Assembly: GCF_004208535.1 (NCBI RefSeq)
Contig: NZ_SGIS01000002.1
Coordinates: forward strand, 62,001 to 126,000
Length of the DNA stretch: 64,000 nucleotides
Source of the DNA: Sphingomonas populi
GTDB lineage: Bacteria; Pseudomonadota; Alphaproteobacteria; Sphingomonadales; Sphingomonadaceae
Direction: 5' to 3'
Within the stretch, counting starts at the first letter, position 1. The number at the start of each line of letters is the position of its first letter. Below, one piece after another: positions 9,964-19,473 of this stretch. The position numbers were made by a program, and so were the translations under genes. Under the pieces are notes generated by a model that was given only the letters and a program-made list of their open reading frames with translations, did no database searches and was not told where the DNA came from.

Positions 9964-10064
9964 ATTCAGCAACGTTTAGCATGAAACCAATTCCCGCGCG
10001 GCGCGTTGGCAGGTAACTGGGGTGGAACCATGAAGGTCTGCTTCGACCATGGGGGCAGAACCGT

Positions 10065-12206
10065 TTGATCGCGCCGAGTTTATCGACAAGTTGGTTGGCG
10101 ATCGCGGTAATGGGTGCCGCGCCGCAACAGGCTCAGCCCATGCCGCAAGTCCCGGCTCCGAGCGTCGCGACGCAGTCCGCTGATTCCGCGGCAGAGCAGC
10201 CGATCGTGCCCGACTCCGAGTTCGACAAGGCGCTTCCGCCGCTGAGCAGCGACATCAACGCGCCGCTGGAGCCGATGACACTCGAGCCGGTCGGCACGCC
10301 GCCTCCCGTGGCTGCGACTCCGCCGGCTGCGACCGCCACCGCCACCGCCACGGCCCCGCCTGCGACGAACCCTGCGACCGCTGTTCCGGCCCCGGCTGAC
10401 CTCGACCAGCCATTGCCGCCGCTGGCGAGCTTCGACGCGACGCCGCTCGTCACCGTGGCGGACAAGGCCGAGAAGAACCCCGAGATTCGCTACGAAACCG
10501 TCGTCACCGGCCTCGACAAGGTCGGCCTAGAAGATGAATTCAAGGCGCATTGGGTGCTCAAGGGCAAGGGCAAAGCCGCCAACGCCGCAGTCGTCTCGGC
10601 GCGCGCGCATGAGGATGGGGAGCTTGCCGGGCGGGTGATGCGCGCGGCCGGGTATTACGACGGCACCGCCGTCGGCACGATCGAGACCATTCCCAACGAC
10701 CCAGGCCGCGTGCGCGCGCTCATCAATGCGACGCCGGGCAAGCTCTATCATCTCGGCACGGTCAAGGTCGATGCGCAGCCGACCGTGCCGCCTGACCTCA
10801 TCGCCAACGCGCTCGCGCTCAAGACGGGCGATCCGATCGAGGCCGGGCGCGTGCAGGGTGCCGAGGCCAATATCGCGACGGTCTTGCCGCAGAACGGCTA
10901 TCCGTTCGCCAAGGTCGGCCAGCGGGATATCCTGCTCGACGAACTGACCACCACCGGCGATTACACCCTGCCGATCGACACCGGCGCGCGTGCCTCGTTC
11001 GGCGGTTATACGACGACGGGCAAGCTGGCGTTCGACGCGCATCATGTCGGCGTGCTGGCGCGGTTCAAGCCGGGGCAGATCTATGACAGCCGCAAGGTCG
11101 ATGATCTGCGCCAGGCGCTGATCGCGACGGGACTGTTCTCGACCGCATCGGTCGAGCCGGTCAAGACCGGCAAGCCGGGGCCGGACGGCACCGAGCAGGT
11201 CGATCTGCTCGTGCGGCAGGTCGCCGGCCCGAAGCGGTCGCTGTCGGTGAGCGGCGGCTATTCGACCGGGGAGGGGTTCAAGCTCGAAGGCAGCTTCACC
11301 AACCGCAACCTGTTCCCGCCCGAGGGCGCGCTGATTCTCAACGTGGTCGGCGGCTCGCAGGAACAGGGTGCCGGCGCGACCTTCAAGCGATCGAACGCTG
11401 GCAAACGCGACCGCACGTTCAGCGCGGGCGTGACCGCCGACCATTCGAATTACGATGCGTATAACGCCTTCACCGGCACGGTGTTCGCGCGGATGTCGTA
11501 TGATTCCACGCCGATCTGGCAGAAGAAATTCACCTGGGCGCTTGGCGTCGAACTGACCGGCACCAACGAAAGCGTGTACGATTTCGGCCGCGCGCGCGAC
11601 GTGCGGCGCACCTATTTCATCGCCGCATTGCCCGGCCAGGCGCAGTGGGACACCACCGACAGCCTGCTCAATCCCACCAAGGGATACCGCGTCAAGTTGA
11701 GCCTCAGCCCCGAGACATCGGTGCAGGGCAAGATCAGCCCCTATGTCCGTTCGCTGGCCGAGGTGAGCGGCTATTATCCGATCAGCGACAGCATCGTGCT
11801 GGCCGGGCGGGTTCGCGCCGGCTCGATCGCCGGCATCTCGCGCGACGATCTCGCACCGTCGCGGCGCTATTACGGCGGCGGTGGCGGGTCGGTGCGTGGC
11901 TATGGCTATCAGCGGCTCGGGCCGTTCGATCCGACCGGCAACCCGGTCGGCGGGCGCAGCCTCAACGAATTCTCGCTGGAGGCACGATACCGCTTCGGCA
12001 ATTTCGGCATCGTGCCGTTCTTCGATGGCGGTAACAGCTATGAAGGCGTGTTGCCCAAGGGGCAGGATCTGCGCTTCGGCGCGGGCATCGGCGGGCGGTT
12101 CTACACCAATTTCGGCCCGCTGCGCCTCGACGTCGCGACGCCGCTCAACAAGCGCAAGGGCGACGGTTTGATAGCCCTCTACATCTCGATCGGGCAGGCG
12201 TTCTGA
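10065..12206 (+). CDS. tamA: TamA-like outer-membrane translocation protein (BamA/Omp85 family)
   Basis: A 713-residue Omp85-family protein. A probable signal peptide (SLSTSWLAIAVMGAAP) is followed by a Pro/Ala-rich region to about residue 125, POTRA-type repeats (about 150-390) and a C-terminal beta barrel. The barrel contains GGGGGSVRGYGYQRLGP and FGIVPFFDGGNSYEG, typical of TamA. The pairing with tamB directly downstream supports TamA over BamA. It would help insert autotransporters or other proteins, or move lipid, at the outer membrane. The start is TTG 10065: upstream the frame closes at 10014-10016 with no ATG or GTG between, and GGGGGCAG precedes it. Confidence 0.92.
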   Translation: MIAPSLSTSWLAIAVMGAAPQQAQPMPQVPAPSVATQSADSAAEQPIVPDSEFDKALPPLSSDINAPLEPMTLEPVGTPPPVAATPPAATATATATAPPATNPATAVPAPADLDQPLPPLASFDATPLVTVADKAEKNPEIRYETVVTGLDKVGLEDEFKAHWVLKGKGKAANAAVVSARAHEDGELAGRVMRAAGYYDGTAVGTIETIPNDPGRVRALINATPGKLYHLGTVKVDAQPTVPPDLIANALALKTGDPIEAGRVQGAEANIATVLPQNGYPFAKVGQRDILLDELTTTGDYTLPIDTGARASFGGYTTTGKLAFDAHHVGVLARFKPGQIYDSRKVDDLRQALIATGLFSTASVEPVKTGKPGPDGTEQVDLLVRQVAGPKRSLSVSGGYSTGEGFKLEGSFTNRNLFPPEGALILNVVGGSQEQGAGATFKRSNAGKRDRTFSAGVTADHSNYDAYNAFTGTVFARMSYDSTPIWQKKFTWALGVELTGTNESVYDFGRARDVRRTYFIAALPGQAQWDTTDSLLNPTKGYRVKLSLSPETSVQGKISPYVRSLAEVSGYYPISDSIVLAGRVRAGSIAGISRDDLAPSRRYYGGGGGSVRGYGYQRLGPFDPTGNPVGGRSLNEFSLEARYRFGNFGIVPFFDGGNSYEGVLPKGQDLRFGAGIGGRFYTNFGPLRLDVATPLNKRKGDGLIALYISIGQAF

Positions 12207-15200
12207 TGGCCAGCGAAGCCCCCTCCGAGCAGATCATCATCGTGCGCGCGCCGCTGTGGCAGCGTATCCTCAAATGGATAGGTGTTGCGCTCGCGGTGCT
12301 GGCGCTGCTCGTCGTCGCTTTGGTGTTCGGCATCAACACCCAGCCGGGGCGGCGCTTTCTCGCCGATACGATCGGCGGCTATACGCTCGCGTCGGGCCTG
12401 AATGTGACGGTCGGGCGGATCGACGGATCGATCTATGGTGCGATGGTGCTGCGCGACGTGCGCGTGCGCGACCAGCAGGGCGTGTTCCTGACCTCGCCAG
12501 CGATCGCGGTCGATTGGCGTCCGTTCGCGTTCGTCAACAACCATGCCGACGTAAAGAGCGCGACCGCGCAGCTCATCACCATGACGCGGATGCCGGCGAT
12601 GAAGCCGACGCCGACCGATCCCAATGCGCCGACACTGCCGAGCATCGACATCGATGTCGGCCGGCTCAAGATCGATCGGTTCGTGATGCAGAAGCCGGTT
12701 ACGGGGCAGGCGCATATCCTCGCCATCGACGGGCTTGCGCATATCGCCGACCGGCGTGCGCAGGTGACGGCGAATGTCCTGGCGCTCGCCGGGCAGGGTA
12801 TCGCGGGGGGCGACCGGCTGGCGGTGAAGCTCGATGCTGTGCCCGACGACAACAAACTCGACATCGATGCCAAGCTCGCTGCGCCGGCGGGCGGCGTCGT
12901 CGCGACGATCGGCAAGTTGACCGCGCCGCTCGACCTGACGATCGGCGGCAAGGGAAGCTGGAAAGCGTGGAACGGCAAGATCGCCGGTACGCTCGGCGGC
13001 GCCTCGCTCGCCGATCTCACGCTGACCGCCAATGACGGTACGTTCAAGCTGCGCGGTAACGCTCACCCGGGCCTGTATCCGAGCGGCGCGCCCAAGGACA
13101 CGGCCACCCCGGCCAACCCGGTCGCGCGGCTGACCGCGCCTCAGCTCGACATCGCGCTCGACGCGGTGATGAACAAGCGCGTCGTCGATACCAAGTTGAC
13201 GCTCCGTTCCGCCGCGCTCGCGCTGGCGGGGCAGGGGCGGCTCGATCTCGCCGCGAGCAAGTTCGGCCAGCTCAAGGTCGATGCCAAATTGCTGACGCCG
13301 GGGGCGATCGCGCCCAATCTCAACGGTCGCGACGTGGCGGCGAGCGTGGTGTTCGACGGGCCGTTCGCGACGCCGACCGTCAATTACGTCGTGCAGGGCG
13401 CGTCGATCGGTTTTGGCGCGATCCGGGTCGATAACGTCTATGCCTCGGGGCTGTCGACGGTCGATGCCAAGCACATCCTGATCCCGGTTAACGCGCGCGC
13501 GTCGCGTGTGGTCGGGCTGAACGCGGCGGCGGGCGGCCTGCTCCAGAACGTCGCGATCAACGGCAGCTTCGCGATTTCGGGCGACAAGGTACTCTCGGAC
13601 AATCTGCGCATCCGCTCGTCGAAGATCGACGCGACCGCGCTGGTGGTCGCCGATCTTTCGACCGGCACGTATCGCGGTGCGCTCAACGGCAAGGTCAACA
13701 ATTACCGGGTCGAGGGCTTCGGCATCGTCAGCCTCGCCACCGACGCCAAGCTGGTGACCGCGCCCAAGGGCGGGTTCGGCATCACCGGCCATGTCGTCGC
13801 GCGGACCTCGCAGATCTTCAACGAAGGCGCGCGCAACTTCCTCGGCGGCAATGCGATCGTGAAGGCGGATGTCGGCTATGATCCGAGCGGCATCATCACG
13901 TTCCGCAACCTCAAGCTCGCCGCGCCCGATTTCTCAGTGACGCGCGGCGAGGGGCGTTACGATCCGGCCGGGCCGTTGCTCGTCAACGCCGATGCCTTTT
14001 CGAAGCAATATGGCCCGCTGACGGCGCGGGTGACGGGTACGGCTGCCAAGCCGGTGGTGCTGCTGCGCGCGCCGCGCCCCGGCGTCGGCGTGGGGCTCGT
14101 CAATCTCGAAGCGCAGGTGCGCGGGACCGGCTCGGCCTATGCGATCGTGGCGAAGGGCGGCACCGATTACGGGCCGTTCACCGCCGACGTGGTCGCCGCG
14201 ACCGCGCCGACGCTGACCGTCGATATCCGCCGCGTCCAGTTCGCCGGCGTTGTTGCACAGGGCAAGGTTCAGCAGCTCAAGGCAGGTCCGTTCGCCGGGC
14301 GTGTGCAGTTTGCCGGATCGGGCATCGCCGGTGCAGCCGTGCTCGGCGCGCAAGGATCGGTGCAGCGGGCCGACATCGCCGCGACCGCGACCAACGCCAA
14401 GATTCCGGGTGCGACCGCGTTCACGATTGGCCGCGCGATCATCAAGGCGCAGGCGATCCTGTATCCAAAGGCGCCGCAGATCATCGCGGATGCGCAGATC
14501 GGCAACCTTCGCTACGGCGCGGCGGTCATCACTGCGGCGCGCGCCAAGGTGAATTACGCGGGTGGTGCCGGCACCGCGCAACTGCTCGCCAACGGGTCGA
14601 GCGGGGTGCCGTTCCGGCTGGCGGCGAATGCGAAGCTCAGCCCCAAGCTGTGGCTGGCGGCGCTGCAGGGCCAGGCCAACGGTATCGACTTCAAGACCGT
14701 CAATCCGGCGCGGATCGCCATCAACGGCGGCAGCTACACGCTCCAGCCGACCCGGATCGACTTCGGCGGCGCGGGCGGTGGGTCGGCGCGGATCGCTGGC
14801 AGCTACGGCAAGGGCATGACCGTGCAGGCGCGGCTGGACCGGATGGACCTGTCGATGGTCAACGCGCTGGTGCCCAACCTCGGACTCGGCGGCACGGCGA
14901 CCGGCGGGGTGGACTTCCGCCAGCCCACCGGCGCGAGCTTCCCGCAGGCGACCGCACGCCTGAACATCGCCAATTTCACCCGGTCGAGCCTTGCCACTGT
15001 ATCGGAGCCGGTCGGCATCGTGTTCGTCGGCAAGCTGCTGACGGACGGCGGCGACGCACGCGCGATCATCACGCGCGGCGGGACGACCGTGGGCCGGATG
15101 GTCGCAACGCTGCGGCCGCTCGGCTCCAGTTCGGGAAGCTGGACGACACGGCTGATGTCGGCGCCGCTGGCGGGTGGTATCCGCTACAACGGCCCGTCGG

Positions 15201-16462
15201 CGGTGCTGTTCTCGCTCGCCGGTCTCGCCGACCAGCAATTGAGCGGGCCGATTGCGGTGGCGGCGGATTTCTCCGGGCGCGTCTCGGCACCGCAGCTCAA
15301 CGGGCTGATCCGCGCCGACAATCTCACCTATGACAATGACACTTACGGTACGCGGCTGACCAACATGAAGATCGCCGGCCGCTTCACCAACGACCGGCTC
15401 GAAATCACGCAGATGAGCGCGAAGGCAGGCGACGGTACGGTGCAGGCGCAGGGGTCGGTCGGCTTCGCGGCGGATGCGGGCTTCCCGATCAACATTCAGG
15501 CGACACTCGACAAGGCACAGCTCGCCAAGAGCGATGCGCTCGGCGCGACCGCGAGCGGCACGATCAAGATCACCAACAGCAAGGCGGCGGGCGGCCAGAT
15601 CACCGGCGACATCCGCATTCCCAACGCGCGCTACGAGATCGTCACGCAGGGGCAGGCCGAGGTGCTCGAACTGACCGGCGTGCGCCGCAAGAGCGATCTG
15701 GTGAAGGCCGCCGCCGGGCAGGCGTCGCCCGCCGCCGCGCCGGTCGGGCTGTTCCAGCTCGACATTCGCGTGCGCGCGGCGGACCAGTTGTTCGTCAGCG
15801 GTATGGGGCTGGAATCCGAATGGTCGACGAACATGCGTATCACCGGCAGTTCGGCGAACCCGAAGATCGTCGGTAACGCGACGATCGTGCGCGGCACCTA
15901 CACCTTCTCGGGCAAGCGCTTCGATATCGATCGCGGCATCGTGCGCTTCAACGGCGGTGCGCTATCCGATCCGCAGCTCGACATCAGCGCGTCCACCACG
16001 GTCGATACCGTATCGGCGATCATCGCGATCGGCGGCACCGGCCAGCATCCGCAGATCACCTTCACCTCGACGCCGACGCTGCCGCAGGACGAAGTGTTGA
16101 GCCGGCTGCTGTTCGGCACCTCCGTCACCGATCTCTCGGCGACCGAGGCGATCCAGTTGGCCGCAGCGCTCAATTCGCTGCGCGGCGGCGGCGGTGGTCT
16201 CAACCCGCTCGGCAAGTTGCGTTCGGCGACCGGGTTCGACCGGCTGCGCATCGTCGGCGGCGACAAGGCGACCGGCCAGGGCACGTCGCTGGCGGCGGGC
16301 AAGTACATCACCAAGAACATCTATGTGGAGATCATCACCGACGCGCGCGGCTTCACCGCCACGCAGTTGGAGATCGCGCTGACCAAGGGGCTGAGCGCGC
16401 TGTCGCAGGCGGGCACCTTCGGCGGATCGAACGTGAGCGTTCGCTATAAGAGGGATTTCTGA
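12206..16462 (+). CDS. tamB: TamB-like translocation/assembly protein (DUF490)
   Basis: A 1418-residue AsmA/TamB-superfamily protein. One N-terminal membrane anchor (LKWIGVALAVLALLVVALVFGI, about 21-43) is followed by a very long repetitive beta-rich periplasmic region. The C-terminal DUF490 domain reads LSRLLFGTSVTDLSATEAIQLAAAL and then GKYITKNIYVEI, ending in aromatic Phe. Such proteins form a groove bridging inner and outer membranes and partner TamA or move phospholipids. The ATG shares one base with the tamA stop (TGATG). Length and domain order are normal for alphaproteobacteria. Confidence 0.95.
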   Translation: MASEAPSEQIIIVRAPLWQRILKWIGVALAVLALLVVALVFGINTQPGRRFLADTIGGYTLASGLNVTVGRIDGSIYGAMVLRDVRVRDQQGVFLTSPAIAVDWRPFAFVNNHADVKSATAQLITMTRMPAMKPTPTDPNAPTLPSIDIDVGRLKIDRFVMQKPVTGQAHILAIDGLAHIADRRAQVTANVLALAGQGIAGGDRLAVKLDAVPDDNKLDIDAKLAAPAGGVVATIGKLTAPLDLTIGGKGSWKAWNGKIAGTLGGASLADLTLTANDGTFKLRGNAHPGLYPSGAPKDTATPANPVARLTAPQLDIALDAVMNKRVVDTKLTLRSAALALAGQGRLDLAASKFGQLKVDAKLLTPGAIAPNLNGRDVAASVVFDGPFATPTVNYVVQGASIGFGAIRVDNVYASGLSTVDAKHILIPVNARASRVVGLNAAAGGLLQNVAINGSFAISGDKVLSDNLRIRSSKIDATALVVADLSTGTYRGALNGKVNNYRVEGFGIVSLATDAKLVTAPKGGFGITGHVVARTSQIFNEGARNFLGGNAIVKADVGYDPSGIITFRNLKLAAPDFSVTRGEGRYDPAGPLLVNADAFSKQYGPLTARVTGTAAKPVVLLRAPRPGVGVGLVNLEAQVRGTGSAYAIVAKGGTDYGPFTADVVAATAPTLTVDIRRVQFAGVVAQGKVQQLKAGPFAGRVQFAGSGIAGAAVLGAQGSVQRADIAATATNAKIPGATAFTIGRAIIKAQAILYPKAPQIIADAQIGNLRYGAAVITAARAKVNYAGGAGTAQLLANGSSGVPFRLAANAKLSPKLWLAALQGQANGIDFKTVNPARIAINGGSYTLQPTRIDFGGAGGGSARIAGSYGKGMTVQARLDRMDLSMVNALVPNLGLGGTATGGVDFRQPTGASFPQATARLNIANFTRSSLATVSEPVGIVFVGKLLTDGGDARAIITRGGTTVGRMVATLRPLGSSSGSWTTRLMSAPLAGGIRYNGPSAVLFSLAGLADQQLSGPIAVAADFSGRVSAPQLNGLIRADNLTYDNDTYGTRLTNMKIAGRFTNDRLEITQMSAKAGDGTVQAQGSVGFAADAGFPINIQATLDKAQLAKSDALGATASGTIKITNSKAAGGQITGDIRIPNARYEIVTQGQAEVLELTGVRRKSDLVKAAAGQASPAAAPVGLFQLDIRVRAADQLFVSGMGLESEWSTNMRITGSSANPKIVGNATIVRGTYTFSGKRFDIDRGIVRFNGGALSDPQLDISASTTVDTVSAIIAIGGTGQHPQITFTSTPTLPQDEVLSRLLFGTSVTDLSATEAIQLAAALNSLRGGGGGLNPLGKLRSATGFDRLRIVGGDKATGQGTSLAAGKYITKNIYVEIITDARGFTATQLEIALTKGLSALSQAGTFGGSNVSVRYKRDF

Positions 16463-16503
16463 TCGGCGCGCGATGACCTATCGCCGCGCCGGTGGAGGCG
16501 GGT

Positions 16504-17955
16504 TTGGCGATAGAACATTTCGACGTGGTGGTGATGGGTGCCGGATTATCCGGGATCGGCGCGGGCTATCATGTGCAGACCGAATGCGCGGATCGCTCTT
16601 ACGTGATCCTCGAAGCGCGGAGTGCGATCGGGGGCACTTGGGATCTGTTCCGCTATCCCGGCATCCGGTCGGATTCGGACATGTTCACGCTCGGCTATGG
16701 CTTCCGGCCTTGGACCGGCGCGAAGGCAATCGCCGATGGCGCATCAATCCGCGACTATATCCGCGAGACGGCGCGCACGTTCGGGATCGATCGCCATATC
16801 CGCTACGGCCATCGCATCCGCAGCGCCGCGTGGTCGAGCGCGGATGCGGTCTGGACGGTCGAGGTCGATACGCCGGAGGGCGCGCGCACGTTCACCTGCG
16901 CGTTCTTCCTCGCGTGCAGCGGCTATTATGATTATGCGCGCGGGCACACGCCCATTTTCGCGGGTGTGGACTCGTTCGCGGGGCGGATCGTCCATCCGCA
17001 ATTCTGGCCCGCCGATCTCGACGTGAGCGGCAAGCGCGTCGTCGTGATCGGCAGCGGTGCCACGGCGGTGACCTTGGTGCCCGCGCTGGCGGAGAAAGGC
17101 GCGCATGTGACGATGCTCCAGCGTTCGCCGAGCTATGTGGTGGCGATGCCTGCCGAGGATATCTTCGCGCAGCGGATGCGGGCGTGGCTGCCGGCTCGGC
17201 TCGCGCACCGGGTCATCCGCGCACGGAGCATATTGGTGCAGATGGCGTTCTACCGGCTGGCGCGCTGGCGCCCCGCCGCCACCCGAACGAAGATCGCGGC
17301 GATGGCGCAAGCGCGGCTTGGACCTGACTATGATGTCGCCACGCATTTCACGCCGCGCTACGATCCGTGGGACCAGCGCATGTGCCTCGTTCCCGATGGC
17401 GATCTGTTCAAGGCGATCAAAGCAGACAAGGCGGCAGTGGCGACCGACCGGGTGGCGCGGTTCACGCGCGATGGTGTGGCGCTCGAATCGGGGGTGGAGC
17501 TACCCGCTGACATCATCGTCACCGCGACCGGACTTGAAATCCTGCTGCTTGGCGGCATCACGCTGTCGGTGGATGGCGAGGCTGTCGATCTCGCCACATG
17601 CTACAGTTACAAAGGGGTGATGTTCAGCGACGTGCCGAACCTCGCGCTCGTGTTCGGCTATACCAACGCGTCGTGGACGCTGCGTGCCGATCTCGCCAGC
17701 GGCTATGTTTGCCGGTTGCTCAACACGATGCGCCGGCGTGGGATGCGGCAGGTCACGCCGCGGCTCGGCGCTACGCCAGTGTCACCGCTGCCGTTCGTGG
17801 ATTTCACGTCTGGCTACATCGCGCGGGCGGCGGGCAAGCTGCCCACGCAGGCCGACCGGCGGCCCTGGCGGATGCGCCACAATTACGTGGCGGATATGCT
17901 CGGGTTGCGGTTCGGCCAGATCGATCGCGAGCTTGAATTCTCCAATCCGAATTGA
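16504..17955 (+). CDS. Flavin-containing monooxygenase, Baeyer-Villiger type
   Basis: A two-dinucleotide-domain flavoprotein of about 483 residues. The FAD site is GAGLSGIGAGYH near the N-terminus and the NADPH site is VIGSGATAVTLVP. Between them, FAGRIVHPQFWP (about 158-169) fits the Baeyer-Villiger fingerprint FxGxxxHxxxWP. YPGIRSDSDMFTLGYGFRPW is typical of flavin-binding monooxygenases acting on cyclic or aromatic ketones or hydrophobic substrates. GGAGG at 16494-16498 lies five bases before TTG 16504, which favours this start over GTG 16492. It stands alone between tamB and the efflux operon; the substrate is unknown. Confidence 0.88.
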   Translation: MAIEHFDVVVMGAGLSGIGAGYHVQTECADRSYVILEARSAIGGTWDLFRYPGIRSDSDMFTLGYGFRPWTGAKAIADGASIRDYIRETARTFGIDRHIRYGHRIRSAAWSSADAVWTVEVDTPEGARTFTCAFFLACSGYYDYARGHTPIFAGVDSFAGRIVHPQFWPADLDVSGKRVVVIGSGATAVTLVPALAEKGAHVTMLQRSPSYVVAMPAEDIFAQRMRAWLPARLAHRVIRARSILVQMAFYRLARWRPAATRTKIAAMAQARLGPDYDVATHFTPRYDPWDQRMCLVPDGDLFKAIKADKAAVATDRVARFTRDGVALESGVELPADIIVTATGLEILLLGGITLSVDGEAVDLATCYSYKGVMFSDVPNLALVFGYTNASWTLRADLASGYVCRLLNTMRRRGMRQVTPRLGATPVSPLPFVDFTSGYIARAAGKLPTQADRRPWRMRHNYVADMLGLRFGQIDRELEFSNPN

Positions 17956-18310
17956 GTCGGATCATGATTCGCGCGCGGGAACCGACACGGGCGCGAGGCG
18001 TTCCCAAAAAATTACCGCACTGCACAAATGCGTTGCCGCGTTTGTTTGAACGATTAGGGCGGGGGGTGATGGTTCAGGGGTGGCTTTCCGGCATGGCGAT
18101 TCGTGCGTTTGTCGAGCAGCGTCTCGCCGGCGTGCATGCGCGTGGCATATCGGGCGCGACCGGCTTAACGGTGCCAGCGCCAGGACATCATGATGGCTGC
18201 GAGGACGGTTTGTATCCCGCAGCCGCCTTCACCGCATTTCACGCACACCACGTCGTCCTCAGCACAGACGCGACGCTCGACCGGCCGCGTGCCGAATGTC
18301 AGGAGACCGC
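17956..18310 (+). other. Long leader or intergenic region before emrA
   Basis: This is 355 bases between the monooxygenase and emrA. It holds a perfect EcfG-type promoter at 17978-18002 and, from 18069, an open frame of 81 codons that ends exactly at the emrA start (ATGA). Apart from these I see no RNA gene, repeat or terminator. If the promoter drives emrA, the leader is about 300 bases long. Confidence 0.6.
17978..18002 (+). promoter_or_regulatory. General-stress (EcfG-type) promoter
   Basis: GGAAC (17978-17982), a 16-base spacer and CGTT (17999-18002) match the EcfG consensus exactly. The site is partly symmetrical: the opposite strand also reads GGAAC-N16-GGTT. It is directed towards the 81-codon frame and the emrA-emrB-outer-membrane-factor genes. 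Confidence 0.55.
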
Positions 18311-18314
18311 ATGA
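18069..18314 (+). CDS. Possible 81-residue ORF coupled to emrA (hypothetical)
   Basis: An open frame beginning MVQGWLSGMAIRAFVEQ and ending at a TGA that overlaps the emrA ATG as ATGA. GGGGGG lies immediately before the ATG. It lies downstream of a stress-type promoter, and the overlap is what a coupled gene would look like. However, the third-position bias is weaker than in neighbours, His/Ala content is odd and I recognise no family. It may be non-coding leader sequence. Confidence 0.25.
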   Translation: MVQGWLSGMAIRAFVEQRLAGVHARGISGATGLTVPAPGHHDGCEDGLYPAAAFTAFHAHHVVLSTDATLDRPRAECQETA

Positions 18315-19471
18315 CCGAAGATCAGGCCCAGCACTCCGACACCGGACCCGATGACCGCGACGAGGATCGCCGCGCAGATCAGACGCCGGAGCAAAAGACT
18401 GCCGGCGAGGATGTGCCGCAGAAGCCGTCGTTGCTCACGCGCCCCTTGTTCTGGTTTGGCGTCATCGGCGTGGTCGCGGTGTTCGCGATCATCGGCACCT
18501 TCTACTTCCTCGATGCGCGACAATATGAATCGACCGACGATGCTTTCGTCGACGCGCATATCGTGCGGATCGCGCCCAACGTCGCCGGCACGCTGATTCA
18601 GGTCGCCGATCTCGACAATCGTCACGTCACGCCGGGCCGGCTGCTCGCGGTGATCCAGCCCAATGGCCCCGAAGCATCGCTGGCGGAAGCGCAGGCCAAC
18701 GTCAGTCAGGCGCAGGCGCAGGTCGAGCAATCGCGCGCGCAGGTCGTCGCCGCGCAGGCCGCTGCGGCCAAGGCGGAGGATCAGGCGCGCGGGCCACTCG
18801 CCGATGCGCAGAAGGCGGCGCAGGATCTCGCCCGTTACGAAGCGTTGCAGCGGATCGACGCGCAGGCGGTCGCCGGGCAGCAGCTCGATGCGGCGCGCGC
18901 CGCCGCACGCTCCGCAGCCGCCGCCGCTGACGCCGCACGCCGCGAGATCACCAGCGCACAAGCGCAGGTCGAGGTCGCAAGACGGCAGGTTGCCGCGTCG
19001 GAGGCGGTGATCGGTGCGCGTCAGGCGCAGGTGAAACAGGCGAACGTCACGCTCGGCTATCTGCGGCTCACCGCGCCGGTGGCGGGTCAGGTGGTCAACC
19101 GTCAGGTCAATGTCGGTTCCTATGTCGGGCCGGGCACGCAGTTGATGGCGATCGTGCCCGATCACGTCTGGATCACCGCGAACTTCAAGGAAACGCAGCT
19201 CCGCGACATGAAGATCGGCCAGCCGGTCGAGATCAAGGTCGATGCGTATCCCGACATCAAGTTCCACGGCCATATCGACTCGGTTCAGCGCGGCGCCGGG
19301 CAGGCGTTCGCGCTGTTGCCGGCGCAGAACGCGACCGGCAATTACGTCAAGGTGGTACAGCGCGTGCCGGTGCGGATCGAGTTCGACCGCGGCGACAAGG
19401 ATTCGCCCGATCCGCGCAAATACCCGATCGGGCCGGGCATGTCGGTCATCCCCACCGTCAAGGTGCGCTGA
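18311..19471 (+). CDS. emrA: EmrA/HlyD-family membrane fusion protein
   Basis: The periplasmic adaptor of a tripartite drug efflux pump, about 386 residues. A polar cytoplasmic N-terminus is followed by one membrane helix (FWFGVIGVVAVFAIIGTFYFL). The first lipoyl half then reads ESTDDAFVDAHIVRIAPNVAG. A long Ala/Gln coiled-coil hairpin (about 115-250) comes next, and then the second lipoyl half, LRLTAPVAGQVVNRQVNVGSYVGPG. AGGAGA at 18300-18305 lies five bases before ATG 18311, which favours it over ATG 18296. It is followed after two bases by emrB. Confidence 0.93.
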   Translation: MTEDQAQHSDTGPDDRDEDRRADQTPEQKTAGEDVPQKPSLLTRPLFWFGVIGVVAVFAIIGTFYFLDARQYESTDDAFVDAHIVRIAPNVAGTLIQVADLDNRHVTPGRLLAVIQPNGPEASLAEAQANVSQAQAQVEQSRAQVVAAQAAAAKAEDQARGPLADAQKAAQDLARYEALQRIDAQAVAGQQLDAARAAARSAAAAADAARREITSAQAQVEVARRQVAASEAVIGARQAQVKQANVTLGYLRLTAPVAGQVVNRQVNVGSYVGPGTQLMAIVPDHVWITANFKETQLRDMKIGQPVEIKVDAYPDIKFHGHIDSVQRGAGQAFALLPAQNATGNYVKVVQRVPVRIEFDRGDKDSPDPRKYPIGPGMSVIPTVKVR

Positions 19472-19473
19472 GC

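Noticed and set aside
10030..10068. 12-codon leader (MKVCFDHGGRTV) before tamA as an attenuator
   Set aside because: It touches the TTG start of tamA, but there is no hairpin pair or codon bias suggesting attenuation; chance is likely.
12179..13792. 537-codon open frame antisense to tamB
   Set aside because: Composition is typical of an antisense frame in GC-rich DNA and no motif is recognisable; TamB on the plus strand is certain.
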